Assembly (NCBI GenBank): GCA_050014815.1
Contig: JBEKCP010000273.1
Location: 1 to 7,923, forward strand
Length of the DNA stretch: 7,923 nucleotides
Source: JBEKCP01 sp050014815
GTDB taxonomy: Bacteria; Planctomycetota; Planctomycetia; Pirellulales; Thermoguttaceae
Reading direction: 5' to 3'
The notes under the pieces were generated by a model that was not told where the DNA came from, did no database searches, and saw only the letters and a program-made list of their open reading frames with translations. A program made the translations under genes and the position numbers. The number at the start of each line of letters is the position of its first letter. The first letter of the stretch is position 1. Of this stretch, positions 1-5,950 are shown in pieces.

Positions 1-283
1 CCAACGCGAGGAGAATCGCGAGTGCCCCAACGATGTCCAGCGTGCGTTTGGCCGCGCGATAGGAGGGCGACAGGTTCCCCTGCGGATCGACCAACCGGCG
101 GCCCTCCGCCAGGTGGCGCTCGACGAGCGAGGGGCGGCAACGGCACGGCTGGGGGCACCAGTGGCGGCGGGGCCGACGCTTCGGGCGCACGCCGGGAAAC
201 GGGGACGCGGGGGGCAGAATCGCTGAAACCACAGACGCCTCAGCGGCAAAGTCGTTAAGAAGCTGGACGGGCACCGCGGACAT
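1..283 (-). CDS. Bacterial sugar transferase (polyisoprenyl-phosphate hexose-1-phosphate transferase type), N-terminal part, cut by window edge
   Basis: This reading frame is open from an ATG at 283 to the window edge (94 residues visible). Its last visible residues, about 75-94, read YRAAKRTLDIVGALAILLAL. This is the typical entry to the bacterial sugar transferase domain (PF02397: a basic K-R-x-x-D-I stretch running into a hydrophobic membrane helix). Family members transfer a sugar phosphate from a nucleotide sugar to undecaprenyl phosphate at the inner membrane, which starts repeat-unit synthesis. The catalytic part lies outside the window, so sugar specificity cannot be read. The start is supported by GGAG (plus-strand 291-294) seven bases upstream. 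Residues 33-50 are unusually rich in Arg, Pro and Cys (three Cys within seven residues) and resemble no domain I know; the true start could be further in. The gene diverges from the polymerase-like gene at 552. The family call rests on one short motif plus context. Confidence 0.72.
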   Translation of the reverse strand, partial: MSAVPVQLLNDFAAEASVVSAILPPASPFPGVRPKRRPRRHWCPQPCRCRPSLVERHLAEGRRLVDPQGNLSPSYRAAKRTLDIVGALAILLAL

Positions 284-290
284 GTCACAT

Positions 291-294
291 CTCC
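291..294 (-). promoter_or_regulatory. Shine-Dalgarno site for the sugar transferase gene
   Basis: On the minus strand this reads GGAG, seven bases before the ATG at 283. It supports that start for the edge-truncated sugar transferase gene, for which no other ATG is available upstream of the conserved motif. Confidence 0.5.
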
Positions 295-453
295 ATCAAA
301 CGAGGCTGCCGGACGCGACGGAACGAGGAGCAAATCGCGCGCCGCCGCCGACATGGCAATCCGCCGGCCACCGAACGTCGCCGGAAGGCAACATGCGTTG
401 CGTTTTGGCAACGTTCGACGAAGTCATCAATCACCGGGTCACTGGAAACCGGT

Positions 454-534
454 GTTTAGCGGGCGGGCTTGCCCGCCGCGTTGGCGCATGACTTCTTCCG
501 AGGATTGCGCGGCGGGCAAGCCCGCCCGCTAAAC
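454..534. repeat. Large nested inverted repeat in the divergent gap (27-bp perfect arms)
   Basis: The left arm (454-480) and right arm (508-534) are exact reverse complements over 27 bases, separated by a 27-base spacer (481-507). Each arm is itself nearly palindromic: GGCGGGC and GCCCGCC around a TT centre at 462-477 in the left arm, mirrored in the right arm. It can therefore fold either as one long hairpin or as two small ones. It lies in the 268-base gap between the divergent sugar transferase and polymerase-like genes, 17 bases upstream of the latter's first ATG. No T-run follows either arm, so a classical terminator is unlikely. It could be a dispersed REP-like element or a structured 5' leader. 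Apart from this element I see nothing I can support in 295-551; no promoter is clear. Confidence 0.85.
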
Positions 535-551
535 GAACTCAAAGACAACCT

Positions 552-1961
552 ATGCTTGACGTGGGCCAAGTGACCGGAGCCGCCATGCAGGGCCTGATGC
601 TGATTGCCGCCGTCGTTCTGCTGGTATGGGGGGCGGTCGTGCTCGTGCGCGGCGGGCCCTTGGGCGGGTGCCTCCTCTTCCTCTTGGCGGCCACCTGCCT
701 GAGCTCGAACTTCTACGTGCTGGAGGCCGGACCCCTGCGGCTGACCATCGACCGCCTCCTCTGGGTCGCAGTGATGCTGCAATACCTCGTGTGGCGCCGC
801 TGGGGCTGGGACGACCCCAAACCGCTGCGGACGCCGGACCTGGTGCTGCTGGCCCTGGTGGGCTACCTCGCCGTGCGGACGTTCACCGCCGACTGGCAGC
901 GGGACGGCTCGGCGCCGGTCGTCCACCTTATCCTGTCGTACGTGATGCCCCTGGGCGTCTATTGGGTCGTGCGGCAGTCTGGCCGGACCTCCCGAGGTGT
1001 TGCGGCCATCCTGGCGTTCTTCACGCTCTTCGGAGTCTACCTGGCGGCCACCGTTGTCGCCGAGTACCGCCAAGCCTACGATCTCGTCTGGCCGAGGTAC
1101 ATCGTCGACACCCTAAGCGACAAGAAGCTGGAATTCATCGGCCGGGGGCGTGGGCCGCTGTTGAACCCCATGGTGACGGGCATCCTGCTGGCGACCTGCT
1201 GGGCCGCCGCACTGTTGGGCGCGGTGCGCCGGGGCAGCCTGCGGCGGGCGGCGGTGGCGCCCTTATGCTTGTTGTTCGCGGCAGCGGCCTACGCGACCAT
1301 GACGCGGACCGTCTGGATGGGCGCCGCGCTCGGAGTGGCCATTGTGGCGGGCGCGTATATGCCCGCCCGCTGGCGGCTGCCGGTCCTCGGCTCCGCCCTG
1401 GTGGCCGCCGCGCTGGCCGCCGGCACGCACTGGGAACAGATCGTCGCCTTCAAACGAGACCGCGACATGACGGAGAAAGAGACCGCCAGTTCGGTCTACG
1501 TGCGGCCGGTGCTGGCCGTGCTGGCCTGGCACATGTTCCTGGACCATCCGGTCTTCGGCTGTGGCTTCGACCAGTACCTTCCCGAGCACAAGAACTACCT
1601 GGCCGACCGGTCCACCTCGTTGGTCCTGGAGAAGGCTCGCGGCGACATGCCCCACAACGTCCTGCTGGCCGTGTTGACGGAGACGGGCCTGGTCGGCCTG
1701 GGCCTGCTGGTGGCCTTGTTGGGCCTATGGGTTCGGGACGCCTGGCGGCTGTGGCGGGATGAATCGGCGCCGCCGGGGGCTCGCCAGATGGGGCTCCTGC
1801 TGCTGGCCACGTTGGCCGCCTACCTCGTCAACGGCGCCTTCCATCACGTCGCCTTCATCCCGATGAGCAATACGCTCTTGTTCTTCATGGCGGGAGTCAC
1901 GGCCGCATGGCGGCCGGCAGACTCGCCCCGCCATTCATCGCCTTCTCCAGCGCCTGCCTGA
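552..1961 (+). CDS. O-antigen polymerase/ligase-like membrane protein (Wzy/WaaL family)
   Basis: This 469-residue protein is very hydrophobic, with many membrane segments (for example about 14-33, 37-52, 96-109, 125-140, 150-170, 205-224, 235-270, 275-290, 371-394 and 412-450). Family hallmarks (PF04932) are visible. There is a GRGRGPLLNP segment at 197-206 before a helix and a TRTVWM motif at 251-256, equivalent to the usual S/T-R-x-x-W. P-V-F-G-C-G-F-D follows at 333-340, and the periplasmic-loop motif M-P-H-N at 366-369, with H368 the likely key histidine, precedes ETGLVGLG. Such proteins polymerise or ligate lipid-linked glycans on the outer face of the inner membrane. The neighbouring Wzz-like and sugar transferase genes favour a Wzy-type polymerase, but sequence alone does not separate this from a ligase. 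ATG 552 has no Shine-Dalgarno; ATG 585 has GGAG five bases upstream and would remove only 11 residues before the first helix. The 3' end overlaps the convergent chain-length gene by 65 bases. Confidence 0.87.
   Translation: MLDVGQVTGAAMQGLMLIAAVVLLVWGAVVLVRGGPLGGCLLFLLAATCLSSNFYVLEAGPLRLTIDRLLWVAVMLQYLVWRRWGWDDPKPLRTPDLVLLALVGYLAVRTFTADWQRDGSAPVVHLILSYVMPLGVYWVVRQSGRTSRGVAAILAFFTLFGVYLAATVVAEYRQAYDLVWPRYIVDTLSDKKLEFIGRGRGPLLNPMVTGILLATCWAAALLGAVRRGSLRRAAVAPLCLLFAAAAYATMTRTVWMGAALGVAIVAGAYMPARWRLPVLGSALVAAALAAGTHWEQIVAFKRDRDMTEKETASSVYVRPVLAVLAWHMFLDHPVFGCGFDQYLPEHKNYLADRSTSLVLEKARGDMPHNVLLAVLTETGLVGLGLLVALLGLWVRDAWRLWRDESAPPGARQMGLLLLATLAAYLVNGAFHHVAFIPMSNTLLFFMAGVTAAWRPADSPRHSSPSPAPA
576..579 (+). 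promoter_or_regulatory. Possible Shine-Dalgarno favouring the internal start at 585
   Basis: GGAG lies five bases before an in-frame ATG at 585, whereas the upstream ATG at 552 has no purine-rich site. This makes 585 a serious alternative start for the polymerase-like protein. Confidence 0.35.
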
Positions 1962-3459
1962 GCGAGAGGTTGCCGTGGGCCGCGGTGGTGCAAGGCAGGG
2001 CGGGCCGGGCACCGGCGGGCACCGGGTTTCCGAAGGGGACAGTCCCATTTTCGTCGAACGAAAATTGGGACAGTCCCCCGCTTTTTGCTTCGACGGTGGT
2101 TAGCGGCAACTCGCCGGACCGCCGCGGGCTGACCGTGAGCATGACCATGCCCAGTCCGGCCGCCAGGCCGCCGAGAATGCCGCCCAGGAGGATCGTCATC
2201 GGGCTGGGGCTGACCGGCCGGATGCCCGCGTCCGGCGCATCGACCCGGCTGATGAGGCTGGCCGCCATGGCGCCGGCCCTTGCGGCGCGGGCCTCGGCCA
2301 TGTTCTGCTCTGCCCGCTCGACGAGCTTGGTCCGATGGCCCGTTTCGGCCACGAGGTTGGCGTACGCGGCCCGAAGCTCCGCCAGGCGGCCGAGCCGGCC
2401 GGTCGCCTCCCCAAGCTGGGCCTCCAGCAAGGCGATGCGCCGCGAGTCCAGCCGCAACTCGGCCTCCAGGCTGCCCGCAACGACGGACAATTCGTCGTGC
2501 AGGTGGCCGGCCACTTCGTCTTCGGCGATCCTGGCCGCGATCACCAGCGGGTGTTCGGGGGACATGCGGCCCTTCAGTTGGGAGGTGCGGAGTTGGGCGT
2601 CCACGAGCCCATCCTTCAGCCGCTTCAAGGCGGGCTGCGACTCCAGGAGCCGGCTCGGCATGGCCAGCACCCCCTTGGGATCGCTCACCGAGGTCTGCAA
2701 CATGGCGAGCAACTGGCGGTTGACCTGTTGGGCGGCGCGGGTGTGCCGCAGATCGCCGTCGATCTCGGCGGCGCTGCGCCGCAGCGCGCTGTCGCCCGAG
2801 GCCGCGTCGTGCATCCCGCGGAGTTCCGCCAGGTCGCACCCGAGTCGCTTTTCGATCGCCGAGAGCCGGGACGTCGTTTCGTCCAGGTCCGCCTTGGCCA
2901 GCCGGACCGTCTTGCTGAGTTCTTCGATCATGCTCTGGGCCTTGGCGTCGCGGATCTCCTGGAAGCGGGCCTGCAACTGGTCGCAGACTGCGCGGTTGAG
3001 CCGCACGGCCCGGTCATGGTCCGAATCCCGCACCTCCAGGTGGAAGATTTCGGCGGTGCCGAACTCGACCCCCTTGGGCGGCACGAGCGTCACGAGCCGC
3101 CGCACGGCGTCGATACTGCGCGGGCCGGGCCAGGACTCCTCGGAGGCGTAGTCGGCGGGCGGGCCGACCTGCCCGAGGGCCCCCTCCAGCACACCTTGGC
3201 TCTTGGCCAGTTCCAGGAGGGTCTCTTCAAGGCTCTTGAGTTCCTCGCTCCGGTTGAATTTTCCGGGACCCGTGTCGTTGTTCGTCGCCTCGTTGCGGAG
3301 AATGAGGGTCTGCGATGCCAGCCAGGAGGGCTTCGCCATGAGGGCATAGACGCCGGCAGCGGCGGTCACGAGGCAGGCCGTTGCCAGCCATCGGCGCCAG
3401 TAGGTCGCGAGGAGGTGGAGGACTTCACTCTTAGGGGTCGATGGCGTGGCGGTGTTCAT
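1897..3459 (-). CDS. Wzz/GumC-type polysaccharide chain-length determinant (no kinase domain)
   Basis: This 520-residue protein has the classic polysaccharide co-polymerase layout. A short cytoplasmic N-terminus is followed by a membrane helix (about 25-41) and a long, largely helical and coiled-coil periplasmic region (about 60-410). A second helix (about 421-443, MTILLGGILGGLAAGLGMVM) and a cytoplasmic tail follow. Family-typical features are VRDSDHDRAVRLNRAV (143-158), SPEHPLVIAARI (300-311) and the proline-rich stretch before the second helix. Such inner-membrane oligomers set polymer length with a Wzy polymerase, matching the convergent gene. No Walker A motif or tyrosine cluster follows the second helix, so this is not a fused BY-kinase. 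An upstream ATG at 3519 is in frame, but the ATG at 3459 has GGAG nine bases upstream and gives a normal N-terminus. Residues about 461-475 are encoded by a dispersed palindrome, and the last 65 bases overlap the polymerase-like gene. Confidence 0.85.
   Translation of the reverse strand: MNTATPSTPKSEVLHLLATYWRRWLATACLVTAAAGVYALMAKPSWLASQTLILRNEATNNDTGPGKFNRSEELKSLEETLLELAKSQGVLEGALGQVGPPADYASEESWPGPRSIDAVRRLVTLVPPKGVEFGTAEIFHLEVRDSDHDRAVRLNRAVCDQLQARFQEIRDAKAQSMIEELSKTVRLAKADLDETTSRLSAIEKRLGCDLAELRGMHDAASGDSALRRSAAEIDGDLRHTRAAQQVNRQLLAMLQTSVSDPKGVLAMPSRLLESQPALKRLKDGLVDAQLRTSQLKGRMSPEHPLVIAARIAEDEVAGHLHDELSVVAGSLEAELRLDSRRIALLEAQLGEATGRLGRLAELRAAYANLVAETGHRTKLVERAEQNMAEARAARAGAMAASLISRVDAPDAGIRPVSPSPMTILLGGILGGLAAGLGMVMLTVSPRRSGELPLTTVEAKSGGLSQFSFDENGTVPFGNPVPAGARPALPCTTAAHGNLSLRQALEKAMNGGASLPAAMRP
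2035..2079. repeat. GGGGACAGTCCC-type palindromic repeat inside the chain-length gene
   Basis: Arms at 2035-2054 and 2058-2078 pair with one central A/A mismatch and one extra base, around a three-base loop. Each arm contains the self-complementary core GGGAC-A-GTCCC. The same core forms the element at 5857-5933. Here it is translated in frame on the minus strand as residues about 461-475 of the chain-length protein, after its last membrane helix. The double-palindrome form resembles REP elements mobilised by RAYT transposases; that link is an inference, as no transposase is in the window. Confidence 0.8.
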
Positions 3460-3468
3460 CGTTTGGTT

Positions 3469-3472
3469 CTCC
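3469..3472 (-). promoter_or_regulatory. Shine-Dalgarno site deciding the chain-length gene start
   Basis: On the minus strand this reads GGAG, nine bases before the ATG at 3459. It supports that start over the in-frame ATG at 3519, whose extra 20 residues look unlike a Wzz N-terminus. Confidence 0.55.
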
Positions 3473-3524
3473 GGGGTGCGGAATCGGCGGGAATCCTGGG
3501 GATGCAAACCGGGTGCCAAAGAGA

Positions 3525-3634
3525 GGGATTGGGGATTAGGGATTGGGGATTAGGGATGCGAAGCCGCAAGCGGCCCTTAAATCCCCAGTCCCTAACCCCC
3601 AATCCCTAATCCCCAATCCCTAATCCCCAATCCC
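3525..3634. repeat. Inverted pair of telomere-like GGGATTA/GGGGATT tracts
   Basis: From 3525 to 3557 the plus strand alternates GGGATT and GGGGATTA units with a period near 14 bases. From 3580 to 3634 the complementary C-rich pattern (AATCCC, TAATCCCC) runs for about four cycles. Between them is a short segment with its own small hairpin (GCCGC-AA-GCGGC). The two tracts can pair as a long imperfect stem, and the G-rich strand of either tract has four or more GGG runs, so a G-quadruplex is possible. A further short copy lies at 4986-5015. Confidence 0.85.
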
Positions 3635-3705
3635 TCGGACTGGCGTTGCCGAAAAGCCACCGCGTTGCCCAAGTACATCAGCCGGGATTCGCGCCGCCCG
3701 GCGAT

Positions 3706-3766
3706 CCCCCCCATGCAATGGGGGGGCTTTTGCGATTATTGAGCATGGCAATGGGGGGCTCTTGCG
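3706..3766. repeat. C7/G7 hairpin with partial duplicate
   Basis: CCCCCCCAT (3706-3714) and ATGGGGGGG (3718-3726) form a perfect nine-pair stem with loop GCA, followed by CTTTTGCG. The right half recurs with small changes at 3748-3766 (GCAATGGGGGGCTCTTGCG). The hairpin plus short T-run resembles a weak terminator on the plus strand, but no plus-strand gene ends just upstream. A dispersed repeat or a leader attenuator for the downstream run is as likely. Confidence 0.7.
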
Positions 3767-3826
3767 CTTTGTCGGCGGAGCGAGAAATACAGTTTGCTAA
3801 TTGCTTATCGTGACAAACATTTGATT

Positions 3827-5011
3827 ATGCAGGTCGTGGAATTCACTGCCTTGGAAGAACTCGCGCCCTACGCCGAGGCCTGGGACCGCCTCGCGGCCGG
3901 GGTGCCGTTTCGGACCTGGGACTGGACGAACTGCTGGTGGCGGCATTATGGCGGCCGCGATGGCGGCCGCTCCGGCTTGCGGCTGGCGGTCCTGGGGGTC
4001 TTCGAGCCGCCGGACCGCCTGGTCGGGCTGGCGCCGTGGTGCATCGACCGCCGGCCCTCGCAGGCCCGGGTCCTCCGCTGGCTCGGCTCGGGCGAGGTCT
4101 GCTCCGACTATCTGAGCGTGCTCTGCGAGCCGTCGCGGGAAGACCCGGTGGCGGAAGCCCTGGCGGACTTTCTGACGGACGGGGACGCTCGCTACGGCTC
4201 CGGGGACCTCCCCTGGGACCTGCTGGCGATCGAAGGGGTGGATGCCCAAGACGTGCCGACCACCCGGCTGATCCGGCACCTGGCCGACCGCGGCTGCCTG
4301 GTCTCGTCGCTGGCCGGCATGAATTGCTGGCGGATCGAGTTGCCCCGGACCTGGGACGAATATCTTGCCGCGCTTTCGAAGAGCCACCGGAAGCAGCTTC
4401 GCCGCGCGGAGCGGAACGTGCTGGAGCAGGGCCGGGCAGTGCTCCACACGGTCCAACGATTGGACGAGTTGCCCCGGGCGATCGAGACCCTCATCGATCT
4501 GCACCAGCGGCGGCGGCGCTGGCTGGGGGAGCGGGGCTCGTTCGCCTCGGCCCGCTTCGCGGCGTTCCACCGGGACGTCATGCCGCGGCTGCTCGCAAGC
4601 GGCCAGCTCCGGCTCCACCGGCTGGACCTGGATGGCCGGCCTGTTGCCGCCGAATACCAGCTCGCCGGCGGCGGTGTCCTCTACGCGTATCAAGGGGGCG
4701 TCGATCCGGCGGTCCTCGACGAGGAGCCGGGCCGGCTCATCATGCAGGCCACGCTCCGGCGGGCGATCGAGGAAGGATGCCGGGCCATGGACTTCCTCCG
4801 CGGCGACGAGCCCTACAAGGCGCACTTCCGCGCAGAGCCGCGGCCGAGCCTGGCGGTGCGGGTCGTCCCCAACCGGGCCCTGGCCCGCTGGCGGCACCGC
4901 CTCTGGCTGGCCGGCCGGAGCGTTAAGCACTGGGCCCTCGCGAAGCCGCGAGCGATAACCCCCGCGACGCAGTCGCGGGGCTTTTCCCAATCCCCAATCC
5001 CCAATCTCTAA
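3827..5011 (+). CDS. FemAB/CelD-like GNAT acyltransferase (Acetyltransf_6 type)
   Basis: This 394-residue protein matches the double-GNAT family often found in exopolysaccharide clusters (CelD/BcsL, PF13480, related to FemAB). Visible features are SKSHRKQLRRAERNV at 184-198 (the basic helix before the second GNAT fold) and the strand RLDLDGRPVAAEYQLAGGG at 265-283. Near the end is the conserved DFLRGDEPYKAHF at 322-334. Members are thought to transfer an acyl or aminoacyl group in the cytoplasm; the substrate cannot be read here, though its position before a deacetylase and a glycosyltransferase suggests a sugar. No signal peptide or membrane helix is seen. The ATG at 3827 fits the family N-terminus (MQVVEFTALEEL); an in-frame TTG at 3794 would add 11 residues, and neither has a good ribosome site. 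A 12-base tandem duplication (3948-3970) encodes GGRDGGR. The last 17 or so residues and the stop codon come from repeat sequence. The next gene begins nine bases after the stop. Confidence 0.82.
   Translation: MQVVEFTALEELAPYAEAWDRLAAGVPFRTWDWTNCWWRHYGGRDGGRSGLRLAVLGVFEPPDRLVGLAPWCIDRRPSQARVLRWLGSGEVCSDYLSVLCEPSREDPVAEALADFLTDGDARYGSGDLPWDLLAIEGVDAQDVPTTRLIRHLADRGCLVSSLAGMNCWRIELPRTWDEYLAALSKSHRKQLRRAERNVLEQGRAVLHTVQRLDELPRAIETLIDLHQRRRRWLGERGSFASARFAAFHRDVMPRLLASGQLRLHRLDLDGRPVAAEYQLAGGGVLYAYQGGVDPAVLDEEPGRLIMQATLRRAIEEGCRAMDFLRGDEPYKAHFRAEPRPSLAVRVVPNRALARWRHRLWLAGRSVKHWALAKPRAITPATQSRGFSQSPIPNL
4960..4985 (+). terminator. Terminator-like hairpin inside the 3' end of the acyltransferase gene
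   Basis: CCCCGCGAC (4960-4968) and GTCGCGGGG (4972-4980) form a perfect nine-pair GC-rich stem with loop GCA, followed by CTTTT. It lies 26 bases before the stop codon, not after it, and is therefore translated. With only four T residues it may be a weak terminator limiting read-through into the deacetylase gene, or simply another dispersed palindrome. Confidence 0.45.
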
Positions 5012-5015
5012 TCCC
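4986..5015. repeat. Short telomere-like AATCCCC tract carrying a stop codon
   Basis: The tract repeats CCCAAT/CCCCAAT and ends CTAATCCC, the same pattern as 3580-3634. The TAA at 5009-5011 that ends the acyltransferase gene is part of the repeat's TAATCCC unit, so the repeat supplies both the last residues (about 387-394) and the stop. Confidence 0.75.
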
Positions 5016-5020
5016 TCTCC

Positions 5021-5911
5021 ATGCCCCTCTGGAAAGCCCTGCTCCTGAGTCCGTACTACGAAGCCACGCTGCCGCTGCGCTGGTGGAACGAGCTGCGGGC
5101 GTCGGCCCGGGGCCGCGTACCGCTGGCCGTATTGTGTTACCACCGGATCGCCGACGACGAGGCGACGCCGTGGACCATCTCGAACCGCGCGTTCGCGCGG
5201 CAGATCCAGTGGCTCCGGCGACATTTCGAGATGATCTCCCTCGAGGCCGTGCAGCAGCGGATCCGCGCCGGAACCAGCGATCGGCCCGCCGTGAGCGTCA
5301 CCTTCGACGACGGCTATTCGGAGAACTGCCAGCACGGCATTCCGCTATTGGTGCGGGAGAAGATCCCGGCGACGTGCTTCGTGACCGCCAGGAGCGTGCT
5401 GCGGGGCGTGCCGTTCGACCACGACGTGAGGTACGGCCGGCCCGCCGCGCCCAACACGCCGGAGCAGCTCCGGGCGATGGCGGCCGGCGGGATCGAGATC
5501 GCCGCCCACACATATAGCCACCCCGATCTCGGCCCAGTGACGGATACCCGGCTGCTTCACGCCGAACTGGTCGATGCCCGCGAGCAACTCCGCAACGTGC
5601 TGGGCTGCCCGATCCGCTATTTTGCGTTCCCTTACGGCGGACGCGCCAACCTCAGCCGGCGGGCGCTGGATTTCGCCTGGGCGGCGGGCTACGAAGCGGC
5701 CTGCTCGTGCTACGGAGGTTACAACCTGCCGGGCGATGACGGCTTCCACCTGCAGCGCATCCCGGTGGACTCCTCTATGCTGCGGCTGAAGAACTGGGTC
5801 ACCGGCGATCCGCGGAAGCGCAACACGCCGCGTTTCGCCTGGGAACCGCCGGCCCTGGAAAAAGGGGACAGTCCCCATTTGTGCGAAGCAGCCTCCGGGC
5901 CGTTCCGGTAA
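5021..5911 (+). CDS. Polysaccharide deacetylase (NodB/CE4 family)
   Basis: This 296-residue protein has the NodB homology core. TFDDGY at 94-99 carries the likely base D96 and metal ligand D97. HTYSHP at 163-168 carries ligands H163 and H167, and FAFPYGG at 201-207 is the third motif. An early CYHRI segment (39-43) is also typical of bacterial exopolysaccharide-cluster members. Known relatives remove N- or O-acetyl groups from glycans using a divalent metal. All metal-binding residues are intact, so an active enzyme is expected. No clear cleavable signal peptide is seen, so whether it acts in the cytoplasm or beyond is open. ATG 5021 follows the previous stop by nine bases with no Shine-Dalgarno, which suggests co-transcription. 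The final 18 residues (about 279-296) and the TAA stop derive from the palindrome at 5857-5933 and look like an acquired tail. Confidence 0.92.
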   Translation: MPLWKALLLSPYYEATLPLRWWNELRASARGRVPLAVLCYHRIADDEATPWTISNRAFARQIQWLRRHFEMISLEAVQQRIRAGTSDRPAVSVTFDDGYSENCQHGIPLLVREKIPATCFVTARSVLRGVPFDHDVRYGRPAAPNTPEQLRAMAAGGIEIAAHTYSHPDLGPVTDTRLLHAELVDAREQLRNVLGCPIRYFAFPYGGRANLSRRALDFAWAAGYEAACSCYGGYNLPGDDGFHLQRIPVDSSMLRLKNWVTGDPRKRNTPRFAWEPPALEKGDSPHLCEAASGPFR

Positions 5912-5933
5912 ATGGGGACTGTCCCCTTTTTCC
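5857..5933. repeat. GGGGACAGTCCCC inverted repeat across the deacetylase stop codon
   Basis: Arms 5857-5880 and 5910-5933 are perfect 24-base reverse complements around a 29-base loop. Each contains the self-complementary core GGGGAC-A/T-GTCCCC. The deacetylase stop (5909-5911) sits at the start of the right arm. On the plus strand the right arm ends in GTCCCCTTTTT, so the structure may also act as a terminator or transcript-end stabiliser between the deacetylase and glycosyltransferase genes. It shares its core with the element at 2035-2079. Confidence 0.9.
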
Positions 5934-5950
5934 CCTAGAACCGCGACTCC

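Larger units (their letters stand above)
3460..3826. other. Divergent intergenic region with telomere-like repeats and hairpin
   Basis: This gap separates the minus-strand chain-length gene from the plus-strand five-gene run, so promoters for both should lie here. It holds an inverted pair of GGGATTA-type repeat tracts (3525-3634) and a C7/G7 hairpin with a partial second copy (3706-3766). A relatively AT-rich stretch (about 3786-3829) lies just before the acyltransferase start, which is unusual in this GC-rich window and may hold promoter or leader sequence. I could not assign -35 and -10 boxes with confidence. No convincing gene is seen. Confidence 0.6.

Noticed and set aside
22..491. Two small plus-strand open frames at the left end
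   Set aside because: The first is antisense to the sugar transferase start and low-complexity; the second ends within the inverted repeat, has no ribosome site and no recognisable content.
1897..2100. Tyrosine autokinase domain fused to the Wzz-like protein
   Set aside because: After the second membrane helix only about 77 residues remain, with no Walker A or B motif and no tyrosine cluster.
2335..3609. Plus-strand open frame of about 424 codons opposite the chain-length gene
   Set aside because: The minus-strand frame has two membrane helices and Wzz-type motifs with a ribosome site; the plus-strand frame has no domain and runs into the telomere-like repeats.
3525..3634. Possible CRISPR array from the regular repeats
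   Set aside because: The units are only about 14 bases with no unique spacers between them, and the two tracts face each other.
3948..3970. 12-base tandem duplication with two GCGGCCGC sites in the GNAT gene
   Set aside because: It keeps the frame and adds only GGRD-type residues in a loop-like stretch; a simple slippage event explains it.
3797..5335. Long minus-strand open frame of about 512 codons across the GNAT and deacetylase genes
   Set aside because: It is antisense to two genes with clear family motifs, its translation is low-complexity (Arg, Gly, Pro, Gln rich) with no recognisable domain, and such frames are expected in GC-rich DNA.
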